This document shows positions 32,403 through 39,989 of a DNA stretch of 39,989 nt, in pieces. This stretch comes from Phycisphaerae bacterium. GTDB lineage: Bacteria; Planctomycetota; Phycisphaerae; Phycisphaerales; SM1A02. The position numbers and the translations under genes are program-made. The stretch is taken from assembly GCA_002862305.1 (NCBI GenBank), contig PKCS01000022.1, positions 1 to 39,989 of the forward strand, written 5' to 3'. The notes under the pieces are model-generated. The model saw nothing but the letters and a program-made list of their open reading frames with translations, was not told where the DNA came from and ran no database searches. Position 1 is the stretch's first letter. The number at the start of each line of letters is the position of its first letter.

Positions 32403-34792
32403 CGGAGGAACTCCAGCCGTTGTTCGTAGCCGACCCGCTGCGGCTCCGGGTAACGCACCAGGGGGTCGAGTCGCAGCCGTCGATCGACGAGGAGCGCCCG
32501 TTCCAGCGCGGCCGCCTCGGCAACCCGGTCGTCGCCGCGACGAAGCGCCTCCACCAGGCCCGCATGAAGGCGGGGATCACCGGGATGTTTCAACAGCGCG
32601 AGTCGGAACGCCTCGGCCACCGGCTCCCATGAACCGTCGGGATCGAGCTCCGCCAGTGAACGCTCGATCCAGGCGGAGGTGATCGCGCCCTGGACGGGGG
32701 CGCCGGCGGATTCCAGCCGACGTGCCCGGGCGAGGGCCTCCAGCAGCAGGGCCGCCCGCTCGTCCCGGGGGGTCCCGGGTTCGGCGGACAGCTGCCGGAG
32801 CTGGTCGATCGAGGCCCAGGCCGGCACCAGGTTGCGGGGGTGGAGGTCCCAGCAGGCGACCAGTCGCTCGACCACCTCGCGACGCAGCTCGGGGGCGAGG
32901 AGCCGGAGGAGGTCGGCCGCGATGAGGGAGGGATCGTTCGAACCGGGGGCCAGGGTGGAGATCTGCTCGAGGGTCAACTGCGAGGGATCGGTGAATCGGG
33001 TGGCCTCGGCCAGCACCTGGTCCAGCGCCTCCATCCTGGAGATCGGGGCCAGTGAGGAGGGCGGCTGGCGGAAGGCCTCCCGGAACCCGGCCGCGGAACG
33101 CAGGGGCTGGGCGGCCGCCTCGAGGCGGGAATCGACCTCGAGCTGCGGACGTACGCAGGCAACGAAGAGCCCCACTCCACAGAGCACCGGCACCAGCGCG
33201 ACGAAGGGGTCGCTGGCGTGGAGGATGCGGCCACGGGCCACCGAGAGGGCGCCGAGCACCCCCCAGGCGAGGGCGACGGTCCCCGGATTCACGAAGAGCA
33301 GGTCGAGCACCGACAGCGAGAGGAGCGTCGCGGTGGTGGCGCCCAGCATCCACGACACCGCGGGACCGCCACGGGCGTCGAGGACTCCGCGGGCGCAGAG
33401 GAACACGACCAGGGCGACGAGGACCCCGAGCAACCTCAGGAGGAGCAGCTGGGGGGTGAGTGATCCCTGCTCGAGGCTCATCGCGAGGTAGCCCGCGACG
33501 GCGATGGCGAGGAGGAACAGCAGCGACTGGCGAGGGAACACCACTCCGGGGATGAACCGCGAGGCCCCGCAGCGGAACGCCAGCAGCAGGAGCAGGCAGA
33601 TCCAGGTGCTTCCGAGCACCCCCAGCGAGACCAGCCAGTCCGCGATGACGTTGTGGACGCTGGCCGGCTCCTCCGGGCTCAACGCGGGACGCACCGCGAG
33701 GAAGGCGGACTGGAATCCGTCGGGTCCGATCCCGATCAGCGGATGCTGCACGATCAGGGAACTGGCACCCAGCAGGTACTGCCACCTGAAGAGCAGGCTC
33801 AGCTCGCCGCCCAGGGCATCCGCACCCAGCAGGCCTCGCACGAGGACCGCCCCCAGGGTGATCGCGAGCGCGGCCACGGCCAGGACCCCCGCCAGGCGGA
33901 ACCCGCGATCGCGGAGGCGGGGAACCAGGCGGGGCGCCACGCCCACCACCAGCCCGAGCAGGACCGCGCCGATCGCGCCCTTCGATCCGTTGACGAGCAG
34001 CATCACCAGGAATCCCCCGAGGGCCAGCATCCAGAGCAGCCACCGTGCGGTGCGCGGCGTTCCCGCCGCGTGGTCGCGATCACCTCCACCCCGGCTCCCC
34101 CCGGTGGCCAGCAGGGAACCGACGCCGAGCACGAGCCCGATCGCCATCAGTCCGCTGAAGAGGTTGGCGAGCCCGAACCAACCGGTGGCCTCGGGTTGGA
34201 CCAGACGGCGTTCGTAGAGTCGGGCCTTCGCGGACCCGGGCTCCCAGCCGAAGCCCGCGAGCATGGCCTCGCGATTGGCGTTGAAGTAGTCGACCAGCGC
34301 GGGGTGCTCGATGAGCAGCTGTCCGGCCCCCCGGATCACCAGCATCCCGAGGACCCCGAGGAACCCGGCCAGGACCATCGATCGGACCCCGGGGGCGCGG
34401 CAGGCGTGGGCCAGCACCACGCCCACGGACACCGCCGCGAACCAGTCGACCCCGAGCCAGAAGGCGGTGGCATCGGCGCGACCGTGCAGCACGATCGGCA
34501 CCAGGGGAAGCAGCCAGAGCAGGAGCAGCCCACGGTCGAGTCCGCGCCCGGAGAATCGCTCCCCCAGCAGGACGAGGGTCCCCGCCAGCAGGATCCAGAT
34601 CGAGCACAGGGCCGAGCCACCGGGACCGAGCCCGAACCAGGGGACGGGCTGGGCGAGGGGATCGACGTCGAAGGAGGGGTCGGGGGAGATCATCACCAGG
34701 CAGCGGAAGGCGACCAGCCCGAGCAGCGCGGCGGCCCCGATCGGGACCAGGGCGCTTTCAGCGGGATTGGAGGTTCCGCCCGACTCAGTCAT
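32387..34792 (-). CDS. O-antigen ligase/polymerase-like membrane protein with long C-terminal domain
   Basis: An 801-residue inner-membrane protein. About a dozen membrane segments fill residues 1-540. The O-antigen ligase (WaaL/Wzy_C) core is visible as FRWQYLLGASSLIVQHPLIGIGPDGFQSAF followed by PASVHNVIADWLVSLGVLGS. That is the family pattern of a tryptophan, then HPLxGxGxxxF, then a histidine in a loop before the next membrane segment. After a last segment near CVRPQLEVD there are about 250 soluble residues, helical and Arg/Leu/Ala-rich, perhaps tetratricopeptide-like. It would join or polymerise undecaprenyl-linked sugar chains in the periplasm. The start overlaps the end of the WecA-like gene by 8 bases, so the two are in one operon. 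The 3' end overlaps the DUF4286 gene. Confidence 0.85.
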   Translation of the reverse strand: MTESGGTSNPAESALVPIGAAALLGLVAFRCLVMISPDPSFDVDPLAQPVPWFGLGPGGSALCSIWILLAGTLVLLGERFSGRGLDRGLLLLWLLPLVPIVLHGRADATAFWLGVDWFAAVSVGVVLAHACRAPGVRSMVLAGFLGVLGMLVIRGAGQLLIEHPALVDYFNANREAMLAGFGWEPGSAKARLYERRLVQPEATGWFGLANLFSGLMAIGLVLGVGSLLATGGSRGGGDRDHAAGTPRTARWLLWMLALGGFLVMLLVNGSKGAIGAVLLGLVVGVAPRLVPRLRDRGFRLAGVLAVAALAITLGAVLVRGLLGADALGGELSLLFRWQYLLGASSLIVQHPLIGIGPDGFQSAFLAVRPALSPEEPASVHNVIADWLVSLGVLGSTWICLLLLLAFRCGASRFIPGVVFPRQSLLFLLAIAVAGYLAMSLEQGSLTPQLLLLRLLGVLVALVVFLCARGVLDARGGPAVSWMLGATTATLLSLSVLDLLFVNPGTVALAWGVLGALSVARGRILHASDPFVALVPVLCGVGLFVACVRPQLEVDSRLEAAAQPLRSAAGFREAFRQPPSSLAPISRMEALDQVLAEATRFTDPSQLTLEQISTLAPGSNDPSLIAADLLRLLAPELRREVVERLVACWDLHPRNLVPAWASIDQLRQLSAEPGTPRDERAALLLEALARARRLESAGAPVQGAITSAWIERSLAELDPDGSWEPVAEAFRLALLKHPGDPRLHAGLVEALRRGDDRVAEAAALERALLVDRRLRLDPLVRYPEPQRVGYEQRLEFLRQSSE

Positions 34793-35918
34793 CGCCCGGC
34801 TCCGGGGAGGGGCCGAGTCCGCGTTCGAGCAGGGCGAGCCCGGCCAGGAGCACCAGGGTGGCCGCCACGAGCAGCAGCGCGAGCACGGGCGTGACGGAAC
34901 CGAGCACCAGCCCGTTCACGCCGGTGGCCACGGTGATGGCCCAGATGACCAGCACCGCCTGGCGGGTCGAGAGCCCGTGGCCGACGAGTCGATGGGAGAA
35001 GTGCTGCTGGTCCCCCACGAAGGGACTCCGGCCCTGCAGGCTGCGGAGCACGACCACGCTGGTGAAGTCGTACAGCGGGACCGCGAGGACCACCAGGGGC
35101 ATGAACACCCCGTACCAGGCGGTACCGAGGGCGTACTCGGGATCCCCCGCGTCGACGAACGTGATCCGTACCGAGGCGACCGCGATCAGCCAGCCGATGA
35201 CCATCGAGCCCCCGTCGCCCATGAAGATCTTCGCGGGGGGGAAGTTGAAGACCAGGAACCCGAGCTGGGCGCCCGCCAGCAGGGCGAGGGAGATCGAGAT
35301 GAAGTACTGGTCGTTCAGCAGCGTCGCGACCATCAGGACCAGGGCGACGATGGTCCCCACCCCCGCGGCGAGCCCGTCCATGTTGTCCAGGAAGTTGAAG
35401 GCGTTGGTGACGACCACCAGCCAGAGGATCGACAGGGTGCAGGAGGCGATCCAGCCCAGGGGGCCGAACCCGTCGAGCAGGTGGAGCAGTCGCACGTCGA
35501 AGAACAGCACCAGCATCCCGGCGATCAGCAGCTGCAGCACCAGCTTGAGCGAGGCCGGCTGGGCGACGCGGTCGTCGACCAGTCCCATGACGTGCAGGAC
35601 CAGGCACGAGGAGATGATCGCGACCCAGGTCCCGGCCTGGTCGAGGATCCTGAGATTGACCGCCCCGGCGACGGAGGGATCCTCCGGCGGACTGATGGTG
35701 GCCCACAGGTAGGCGACGCCGACCGCGAGCGGGAGGACCGCGGCGAGGAAGATGGCGATCCCCCCGATGTTGGGAACCGACCTCAGCCGCTTCGCATGAC
35801 CCTCCGATCCCGCGGAATCGAGCATGCCTCGTCGCCTCCCGGCGCGTACCAGCCACCAGACCAGCGGGGCGCTGGCCAGGAAGCCGATGGGGATCGCGAG
35901 GAGGATGAACGCAAGCAT
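34785..35918 (-). CDS. WecA/MraY-type undecaprenyl-phosphate sugar-1-phosphate transferase
   Basis: Transfers a sugar-1-phosphate such as GlcNAc-1-P from a UDP-sugar to undecaprenyl phosphate, starting surface glycan synthesis on the cytoplasmic face. The 377 residues include about eleven membrane segments and the MraY/WecA motifs: the early KRLRSVPNIGGIAIF, then GLVDDRV with the acidic pair, NAFNFLDNMDGLAAGVG, and FNFPPAKIFMGDGGSMVIG. The motif pattern fits WecA/Rfe/TagO rather than MraY because there is no peptidoglycan context. It leads the operon with the O-antigen ligase-like gene, supporting surface-polysaccharide assembly. AAGGTGG lies 7 bases before the ATG. Candidate -10 TACCAT is about 30 bases upstream and overlaps an inverted repeat. 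Confidence 0.92.
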   Translation of the reverse strand: MLAFILLAIPIGFLASAPLVWWLVRAGRRRGMLDSAGSEGHAKRLRSVPNIGGIAIFLAAVLPLAVGVAYLWATISPPEDPSVAGAVNLRILDQAGTWVAIISSCLVLHVMGLVDDRVAQPASLKLVLQLLIAGMLVLFFDVRLLHLLDGFGPLGWIASCTLSILWLVVVTNAFNFLDNMDGLAAGVGTIVALVLMVATLLNDQYFISISLALLAGAQLGFLVFNFPPAKIFMGDGGSMVIGWLIAVASVRITFVDAGDPEYALGTAWYGVFMPLVVLAVPLYDFTSVVVLRSLQGRSPFVGDQQHFSHRLVGHGLSTRQAVLVIWAITVATGVNGLVLGSVTPVLALLLVAATLVLLAGLALLERGLGPSPEPGDD

Positions 35919-35943
35919 CTGGGACCACCTTCGAGGAGGGCAA

Positions 35944-35966
35944 CCGAATGGTAAGGGTTCATTCGG
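35944..35966 (-). promoter_or_regulatory. Inverted repeat over the promoter of the surface-glycan operon
   Basis: CCGAATG and CATTCGG are a perfect seven-base inverted repeat with a nine-base spacer. On the reverse strand the spacer and right arm contain TTACCATT, a possible -10 (TACCAT) about 30 bases before the WecA-like start. It may be an operator, or a simple hairpin at the base of the divergent gap. Confidence 0.35.
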
Positions 35967-36045
35967 ATCGAGACCCCCGATGGCCGCAGGAAAGGGTGAG
36001 GGGGGGGAACGGGAACGGAATCCGGTCGGGCACCGACCCAGCTGC

Positions 36046-36051
36046 TAGGCT
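36046..36051 (+). promoter_or_regulatory. Candidate -10 box of the LOG gene
   Basis: TAGGCT ends 6 bases before the ATG at 36058, predicting a leaderless mRNA; no Shine-Dalgarno is seen. A six-pair hairpin GGTCGG/CCGACC (36024-36038) sits where the -35 would be. Confidence 0.4.
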
Positions 36052-36057
36052 GCGTCG

Positions 36058-36645
36058 ATGCAAACCATGACCGTCTTCTGCTCGGCTTCCTCGGGGATCG
36101 ACCCCGTCTTCAACGTCGCGGCTCGTCGGACCGGGGAGGTGCTCGCGGAACGTGGCATCGAACTGGTCTACGGAGGAGGTGCGGTCGGGTTGATGGGCGA
36201 GACGGCCCGCGCATGCAAGGCGGCGGGGGGACGCGTGACCGGGGTGATCACCCAGCACCTCCTTGACTCCGAGCAGGGCTGGACGGGCTGCGACGAACTG
36301 CTGGTGGTCGAGACCATGCAGGAGCGGAAGCGGGAGATGATGGACCGCGCGGAGGGCTTCCTCACGCTTCCCGGGGGACTCGGGACCTACGAGGAGTTCT
36401 TCGAGACGCTCGTGGCCAGGCTGCTCGAGGAGCACCGGAAGCCGATCGGGGTGCTCAACGACCGGGGGCATTTCGACCCCCTGAGGGAGATGTTCACCCA
36501 CGGGATCGAACACCGGTTCATCACCCGACCGACCCTGAGGCTCGTGCACTTCGGCACGGATCCGGCGGAACTCGTCGACGAGCTGGTGCGGACCGAGACG
36601 GTGGAGATCGACCCCGAGGAGTTCTACCCCTCCAAGAGCGACTGA
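36058..36645 (+). CDS. LOG family protein (cytokinin-activating phosphoribohydrolase type)
   Basis: A 195-residue Rossmann-fold protein of the LOG family, whose studied members release free base from nucleoside 5'-monophosphates (cytokinin riboside monophosphate in plants and actinobacteria, AMP in vitro). The signature LPGGLGTYEEFFE is intact and is preceded by the conserved ETMQERKREMMDRAEG. ELVYGGGAVGLMGETARA is the nucleotide-binding glycine loop. Often mis-annotated as lysine decarboxylase. A second ATG at 36067 is possible. It is followed after 29 bases by lpxI, which appears to have its own -10 box. Confidence 0.93.
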   Translation: MQTMTVFCSASSGIDPVFNVAARRTGEVLAERGIELVYGGGAVGLMGETARACKAAGGRVTGVITQHLLDSEQGWTGCDELLVVETMQERKREMMDRAEGFLTLPGGLGTYEEFFETLVARLLEEHRKPIGVLNDRGHFDPLREMFTHGIEHRFITRPTLRLVHFGTDPAELVDELVRTETVEIDPEEFYPSKSD

Positions 36646-36661
36646 CCCCGGCGGCTGCGGG

Positions 36662-36667
36662 TATCCT
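36662..36667 (+). promoter_or_regulatory. Candidate -10 box of lpxI
   Basis: TATCCT ends 7 bases before the ATG at 36675, again predicting transcription from the start codon. No Shine-Dalgarno is seen. Confidence 0.35.
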
Positions 36668-36674
36668 GTGGCCG

Positions 36675-37526
36675 ATGTCGGAACCGATTGGAATCATCGC
36701 GGGCGGCGGACAGCTGCCGATGCTCATCGCGCGGGGGATGCGGAAGGCCGGCCGGGAGGTCTGCGTGATCGGGCTGCGGGGGCACTGCTCCGAGGCGATC
36801 CTCGAGGAGGCCGACCGAAGCACCACCGCGGGAGCCCTCAGGATCGGCGGCTGGATCAGGGCCTGCCGCCGCTTCGACGTCCGGGAGGCGGTCCTGGTCG
36901 GGAAGGTCGACAAGGCCGGCATGCATGCGCCGTTCCGACTGCTGAGCAACCTCCCGGATCTGGCGACGATCAACATCTGGTATCGTCGGCTGCGCGACGA
37001 CCGCCGCTCGGCGCCCCTGCTTCGTGCGGTGGCGGACGCGCTCTCGGAGAAGGGAATCAGCCTCATCGACTCCACCACGTACATCAAGGAGCACCTCGCG
37101 GAGGAGGGCGTCATGACCGACGCACGACCGGCGTCGCACCTGATGCAGGACGTGGCCTTCGGCTGGGGGATACTCCGGCAGACGGTCGAGCTGGAGATCG
37201 GCCAGGCGATCAGCGTCCGCGAGCGGGACGTGATCGGGGTGGAGGCGATCGAGGGGACGGATCGACTGATCCAGCGCAGCCACGAACTGTGCCCGCGGGG
37301 CAACTGGACCCTCCTGAAGACCGCCAGCTCGAACCATGACATGCGGACCGACGTCCCGACGATCGGGCTGCAGACGATCGAGCGGATGAAGGCCTGCGGG
37401 GGGCGGTGCATCGCGGTGGGCGCGGGCCGGGTGATCCTGCTCGACCGACCGAAGGTCATCGAGGCCGCCAACCGGGCGGGCATCACCATCGTCGGCATCG
37501 GCGCGGACGGCCCCGGCATTGACTGA
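36675..37526 (+). CDS. lpxI: UDP-2,3-diacylglucosamine diphosphatase LpxI
   Basis: Hydrolyses UDP-2,3-diacylglucosamine to lipid X in lipid A synthesis, the alternative to LpxH used by alpha-proteobacteria, Planctomycetota and others. The 283 residues match the DUF1009/LpxI layout: an N-terminal domain with GIIAGGGQLPMLIARGMRKAG, then VLVGKVDKAGM, DSTTYIKEHLAEEGVMT, the middle RDVIGVEAIEGTDRLIQR and the C-terminal KTASSNHDMRTDVPTIG followed by AVGAGRVILLDRPKVIEAAN. Its presence means the organism probably makes lipid A and has an outer membrane. The TTG-started methyltransferase gene overlaps its last 8 bases. Confidence 0.96.
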   Translation: MSEPIGIIAGGGQLPMLIARGMRKAGREVCVIGLRGHCSEAILEEADRSTTAGALRIGGWIRACRRFDVREAVLVGKVDKAGMHAPFRLLSNLPDLATINIWYRRLRDDRRSAPLLRAVADALSEKGISLIDSTTYIKEHLAEEGVMTDARPASHLMQDVAFGWGILRQTVELEIGQAISVRERDVIGVEAIEGTDRLIQRSHELCPRGNWTLLKTASSNHDMRTDVPTIGLQTIERMKACGGRCIAVGAGRVILLDRPKVIEAANRAGITIVGIGADGPGID

Positions 37527-38121
37527 GCGCCCCTTCGTCTCGAGGGCGGGAGCCAAGCTCGACCACGCGCTGGATGCATTCGGGTTCGAGGTCTCTGGAC
37601 TTCGTTGCGCGGACTTCGGATGCAACGTGGGCGGATTCACCGACTGCCTGCTCCAGAGGGGTGCCCGGGGCGTGGTCGCGATCGACACCGGCTACGGGGT
37701 GCTGGCCTGGAAGCTGCGCAACGACGACCGGGTGGAGGTCAGGGAGCGGACCAACGCCCTGCACGCGGATCCCCCGGACGAACCCCTCGACCTGGTGGTC
37801 ATCGACCTTGCGTGGACCCCCCAGCGGCTGGCCCTGCCCGCCGCCCGGGGGTGGCTGGCGGGCACGGGGCACGTCATCTCCCTCGTCAAGCCGCACTACG
37901 AGCTCGGGGAGGATCGGCGGCACCTTCTGGAGGAGGGCTTCCTCCCCCAGGAACTGGCGCCGGAGGTGCTCGGGGAGACGCTCGAAACGATGGGGGAACT
38001 CGGATTCGAGGTGCTGGGAAGCACGCAATCCCCCCTGGTCGGGGGCAAGAGTTCGAGGAAGCGGGGAGTCCCGGGAAACATCGAGTACCTGGTGCTCCTG
38101 AAACCCACCACGAAGGGGTGA
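37519..38121 (+). CDS. TlyA/FtsJ-like RNA methyltransferase lacking the S4 domain
   Basis: SAM-dependent methyltransferase of 200 residues. It begins directly with FVSRAGAKLDHALDAF, the linker motif that in TlyA follows the N-terminal S4 RNA-binding domain. The FtsJ fold follows: ADFGCNVGGFTDCLLQRGA (SAM loop), VVAIDTGYGVLAWKLR, DLVVIDLAWTPQRLALPAA and HVISLVKPHYELGEDR. These give a K-D-K-type catalytic set, with K13 of SRAGAKL as the first lysine. TlyA 2'-O-methylates 16S and 23S rRNA in mycobacteria and others; here the roughly 60-residue S4 domain is missing. The start is TTG at 37519, overlapping the lpxI stop; no other start gives family sequence. Target RNA is unknown. Confidence 0.85.
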   Translation: MTERPFVSRAGAKLDHALDAFGFEVSGLRCADFGCNVGGFTDCLLQRGARGVVAIDTGYGVLAWKLRNDDRVEVRERTNALHADPPDEPLDLVVIDLAWTPQRLALPAARGWLAGTGHVISLVKPHYELGEDRRHLLEEGFLPQELAPEVLGETLETMGELGFEVLGSTQSPLVGGKSSRKRGVPGNIEYLVLLKPTTKG

Positions 38122-38173
38122 GTCCGTCCGCCCGGGAGGCCCTTCGACCCCGGCGAAACAGCTGAAAATGAGG

Positions 38174-38274
38174 TAGAATGGGAGATCGGAAACCGAGCCG
38201 CGGAACGGACCCGCGGCCCCGGCAATCGATCGGCCGGAAGACCCCGGACGGCCCACGGAACCCACGCGCACGCC
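38174..38274 (+). promoter_or_regulatory. gyrA promoter -10 and structured leader
   Basis: TAGAAT at 38174-38179 is a good -10 box; no clear -35 is seen. The predicted start near 38186 is the first base of a small hairpin TCGG/CCGA (38186-38196). It is followed at once by a perfect seven-pair hairpin GCCGCGG/CCGCGGC (38197-38217) and a GGCCG/CGGCC repeat farther on. The leader would be about 90 bases long, unlike the leaderless genes nearby. Confidence 0.45.
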
Positions 38275-39989
38275 ATGCCCGAAGTCAGCGACAACCTCCC
38301 CCCCTCCGACCCCGGCGAGGGTACCGCCACCGCGGACGGGGACGTGCCGAGGGATCGCATCGTCGACCTCGAGATCGACCGCGAGCTGCACGACTCCTAC
38401 CTGACCTACGCCATGAGCACCATCATGGATCGGGCGCTCCCCGACGTCCGGGACGGGCTCAAGCCCTCGCAGCGACGGATCCTGGTCGCGATGCACGACC
38501 TGAACCTGACCCCCGGTCGCAAGCACATCAAGTGCGCGAAGATCGCGGGCGACACCTCGGGCAACTACCATCCCCACGGCGAGAGCGTGATCTACCCCAC
38601 GCTGGTCAACATGGGCCAGGACTGGAAGACCCGCACGCTGCTGGTGGACAAGCAGGGCAACTTCGGGTCGATCGAGGGGGACCCCCCCGCCGCGATGCGA
38701 TACACCGAGGCCCGGATGACGCACGCGACCATCGCCATGCTCGAGGACATCAAGTCCGAGACCGTGGACTTCCGACCGAACTACGACGACCGACTCATGG
38801 AACCGGTGGTGCTGCCCGCCAAGTTCCCGAACCTGCTCTGCAACGGATCGAGCGGAATCGCGGTCGGCATGGCCTCCAGCATGCCCCCACACAACGTGTC
38901 CGAGGTCTGCACCGCGATCATCGCGGTGCTCGAGGACCCCGACATCGACGTCCAGGGGCTGCTCGAGATCATGCCGGGCCCGGACTTCCCCACCGGAGGG
39001 ACGATCGTGGGCCGCCGCGGCATCGTGGAGGCCTACGCCACCGGACGTGGTCGGGTCACGGTCCGCGGCAAGGTCCGTCACGAGGAACGGAAGGGTCGCG
39101 ACTACCTGGTGATCGAGGAGATCCCCTACCAGGTGGTCCAGTCGAACCTGCTGGAGAAGCTCGCGATCGAGGCGGGCAAGGACGGACGGATCCCCGACAT
39201 CGCGAACATCCACAACCACTCCGGCCGCACCGCGCAGACCCGCATCCTGGTCGAGCTCAAGCGGGGCGCGGATCCCTCGGTGGTGGAGCGGCAGATCTAC
39301 CGGTTCACCCCCCTGCAGTCCACCTTCTCGATCATCAACATCGCCCTGGTCAACAACCGACCGCGAACCCTCTCCGTCAAGCAGTTGATCCAGTGCTGGA
39401 TCGACCATCGTCGCGAGGTGATCCGGCGCCGCACGGAGTACCTGCTCCGCCGCGCGCGGCAGGATGCACACAAGCTGGAAGGCAAGATCTACGCGGTCTG
39501 CGACATCGAGGAGGTCATCAAGCTGATCCGGGCCAGCAAGACCCGGGAGGAGGCGATCCGGCGACTCCAGGAACGCGCCTTCAGGATCCCGCCCGACCAC
39601 GAGCACGCAGGCGAGATCCCCTCGCGACTGATCGAGGCCTCGAACGAGGGTGACGGGGTGCTGCTGACCCACGTCCAGGCGGAGGCGATCGGGGCCCTGC
39701 GGCTGATCCAGCTGGTCGGACTCGAGATCGAGACCCTGACCGCGGAGCTGCGGAAGCTCCACGACGAGATCGAGGACTACGAGTCGATCCTCGCGAGCGA
39801 GGAGCGGGTGCGGGGCATGATCCGCGACGACTGCCGGGAGATCGCGGAACGCTTCGGGGACGATCGCCGCACCACCATCGAGGAGGGCGACGCGGACGAC
39901 CTCGAGATCGAGTCGCTCATCCAGGAGCACGACGTGGTGGTCACGATCTCCCACGAGGGCTACGTCAAGCGGCTCCCGGTCGACACCTA
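38275..39989 (+). CDS. gyrA: DNA gyrase subunit A, 3' end outside window
   Basis: Breakage-reunion subunit of the type IIA topoisomerase that supercoils DNA. The visible 571 residues cover the winged-helix and tower domains: [29 protein letters not shown], catalytic Tyr143 in [28 protein letters not shown] and the coiled-coil start. An acidic N-terminal extension of about 30 residues precedes the usual start. In the quinolone-determining segment the sequence is [10 protein letters not shown] (99-108): Ser104 equals E. coli Ser83, but E. coli Asp82 and Asp87 correspond to Glu103 and Pro108. ParC is not excluded because the C-terminal domain, which distinguishes the two, is beyond the edge. gyrB is not adjacent. 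Confidence 0.93.
   Translation, partial: MPEVSDNLPPSDPGEGTATADGDVPRDRIVDLEIDRELHDSYLTYAMSTIMDRALPDVRDGLKPSQRRILVAMHDLNLTPGRKHIKCAKIAGDTSGNYHPHGESVIYPTLVNMGQDWKTRTLLVDKQGNFGSIEGDPPAAMRYTEARMTHATIAMLEDIKSETVDFRPNYDDRLMEPVVLPAKFPNLLCNGSSGIAVGMASSMPPHNVSEVCTAIIAVLEDPDIDVQGLLEIMPGPDFPTGGTIVGRRGIVEAYATGRGRVTVRGKVRHEERKGRDYLVIEEIPYQVVQSNLLEKLAIEAGKDGRIPDIANIHNHSGRTAQTRILVELKRGADPSVVERQIYRFTPLQSTFSIINIALVNNRPRTLSVKQLIQCWIDHRREVIRRRTEYLLRRARQDAHKLEGKIYAVCDIEEVIKLIRASKTREEAIRRLQERAFRIPPDHEHAGEIPSRLIEASNEGDGVLLTHVQAEAIGALRLIQLVGLEIETLTAELRKLHDEIEDYESILASEERVRGMIRDDCREIAERFGDDRRTTIEEGDADDLEIESLIQEHDVVVTISHEGYVKRLPVDT

Overview
The window is GC-rich chromosomal DNA, tightly packed on both strands. It shows no insertion sequence, phage, integrase or CRISPR array. 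The gene set suggests a free-living Gram-negative bacterium of the Planctomycetota, probably Phycisphaerae-like. The evidence is an LpxI-type lipid A enzyme, a flagellar FliM, DUF1573 lipoproteins, a DsbD redox protein, a nusA-infB-rbfA operon of unusual composition, and divergent GyrA and IF-2 sequences. This assignment is inferred from protein appearance only.

Layout. 1-5311: start of an ABC transporter ATPase, a GAF/receiver signalling protein, prmC, a small unknown protein and a glycogen-synthase-like glycosyltransferase. 5348-10432: bifunctional proline catabolic enzyme PutA, a TauE/SafE permease and a DUF1573 lipoprotein. 10433-10928: a gene-free stretch with a run of hairpins ending in a textbook intrinsic terminator, a probable small RNA. 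10929-17267: the most distinctive block. A four-gene operon with ATGA overlaps encodes a radical SAM 2,3-aminomutase, two CoA-transferase subunits and a class III aminotransferase. It is flanked by a convergent 3-oxoadipyl-CoA-type thiolase and a divergent RpiR-type regulator. 17306-19312: a membrane protein, an orphan ATP-grasp half of succinyl-CoA synthetase beta, and elongation factor P. 19302-27695: a long leftward series running nusA, infB, rbfA, a HhH/histone-H1-like fusion, yebC, acylphosphatase, a lipoprotein and a VTT-family membrane protein. 27696-28087: gene-free, with hairpins. 28088-32402: fliM, then a membrane-anchored protein, DsbD and a DUF4286 protein as an overlapping rightward set. 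32387-35918: an O-antigen ligase-like protein and a WecA/MraY-type sugar-phosphate transferase. 36058-39989: LOG protein, LpxI, a TlyA-like methyltransferase lacking its S4 domain, and the first two thirds of gyrA.

How the genes may work together. The 10929-17267 block reads as a complete amino-acid degradation route by way of a beta-amino acid: alpha- to beta-amino acid (aminomutase), CoA activation, removal of the beta-amino group, and thiolytic cleavage to acetyl-CoA plus a shorter acyl-CoA. The CoA-transferase and thiolase look like PcaI, PcaJ and PcaF of the 3-oxoadipate pathway. The lysine-binding aspartates of lysine 2,3-aminomutase seem to be absent from the aminomutase. An acidic substrate such as 2-aminoadipate (giving succinyl-CoA and acetyl-CoA) or glutamate is therefore a reasonable guess. 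This is the best candidate here for an undescribed system.

Gene starts show a recurring pattern: several genes at the head of a transcription unit have a TANNNT box ending only 6-9 bases before the start codon and no Shine-Dalgarno sequence, which suggests leaderless mRNAs. Genes inside operons mostly have a GGAGG-type site or overlap the preceding stop codon.
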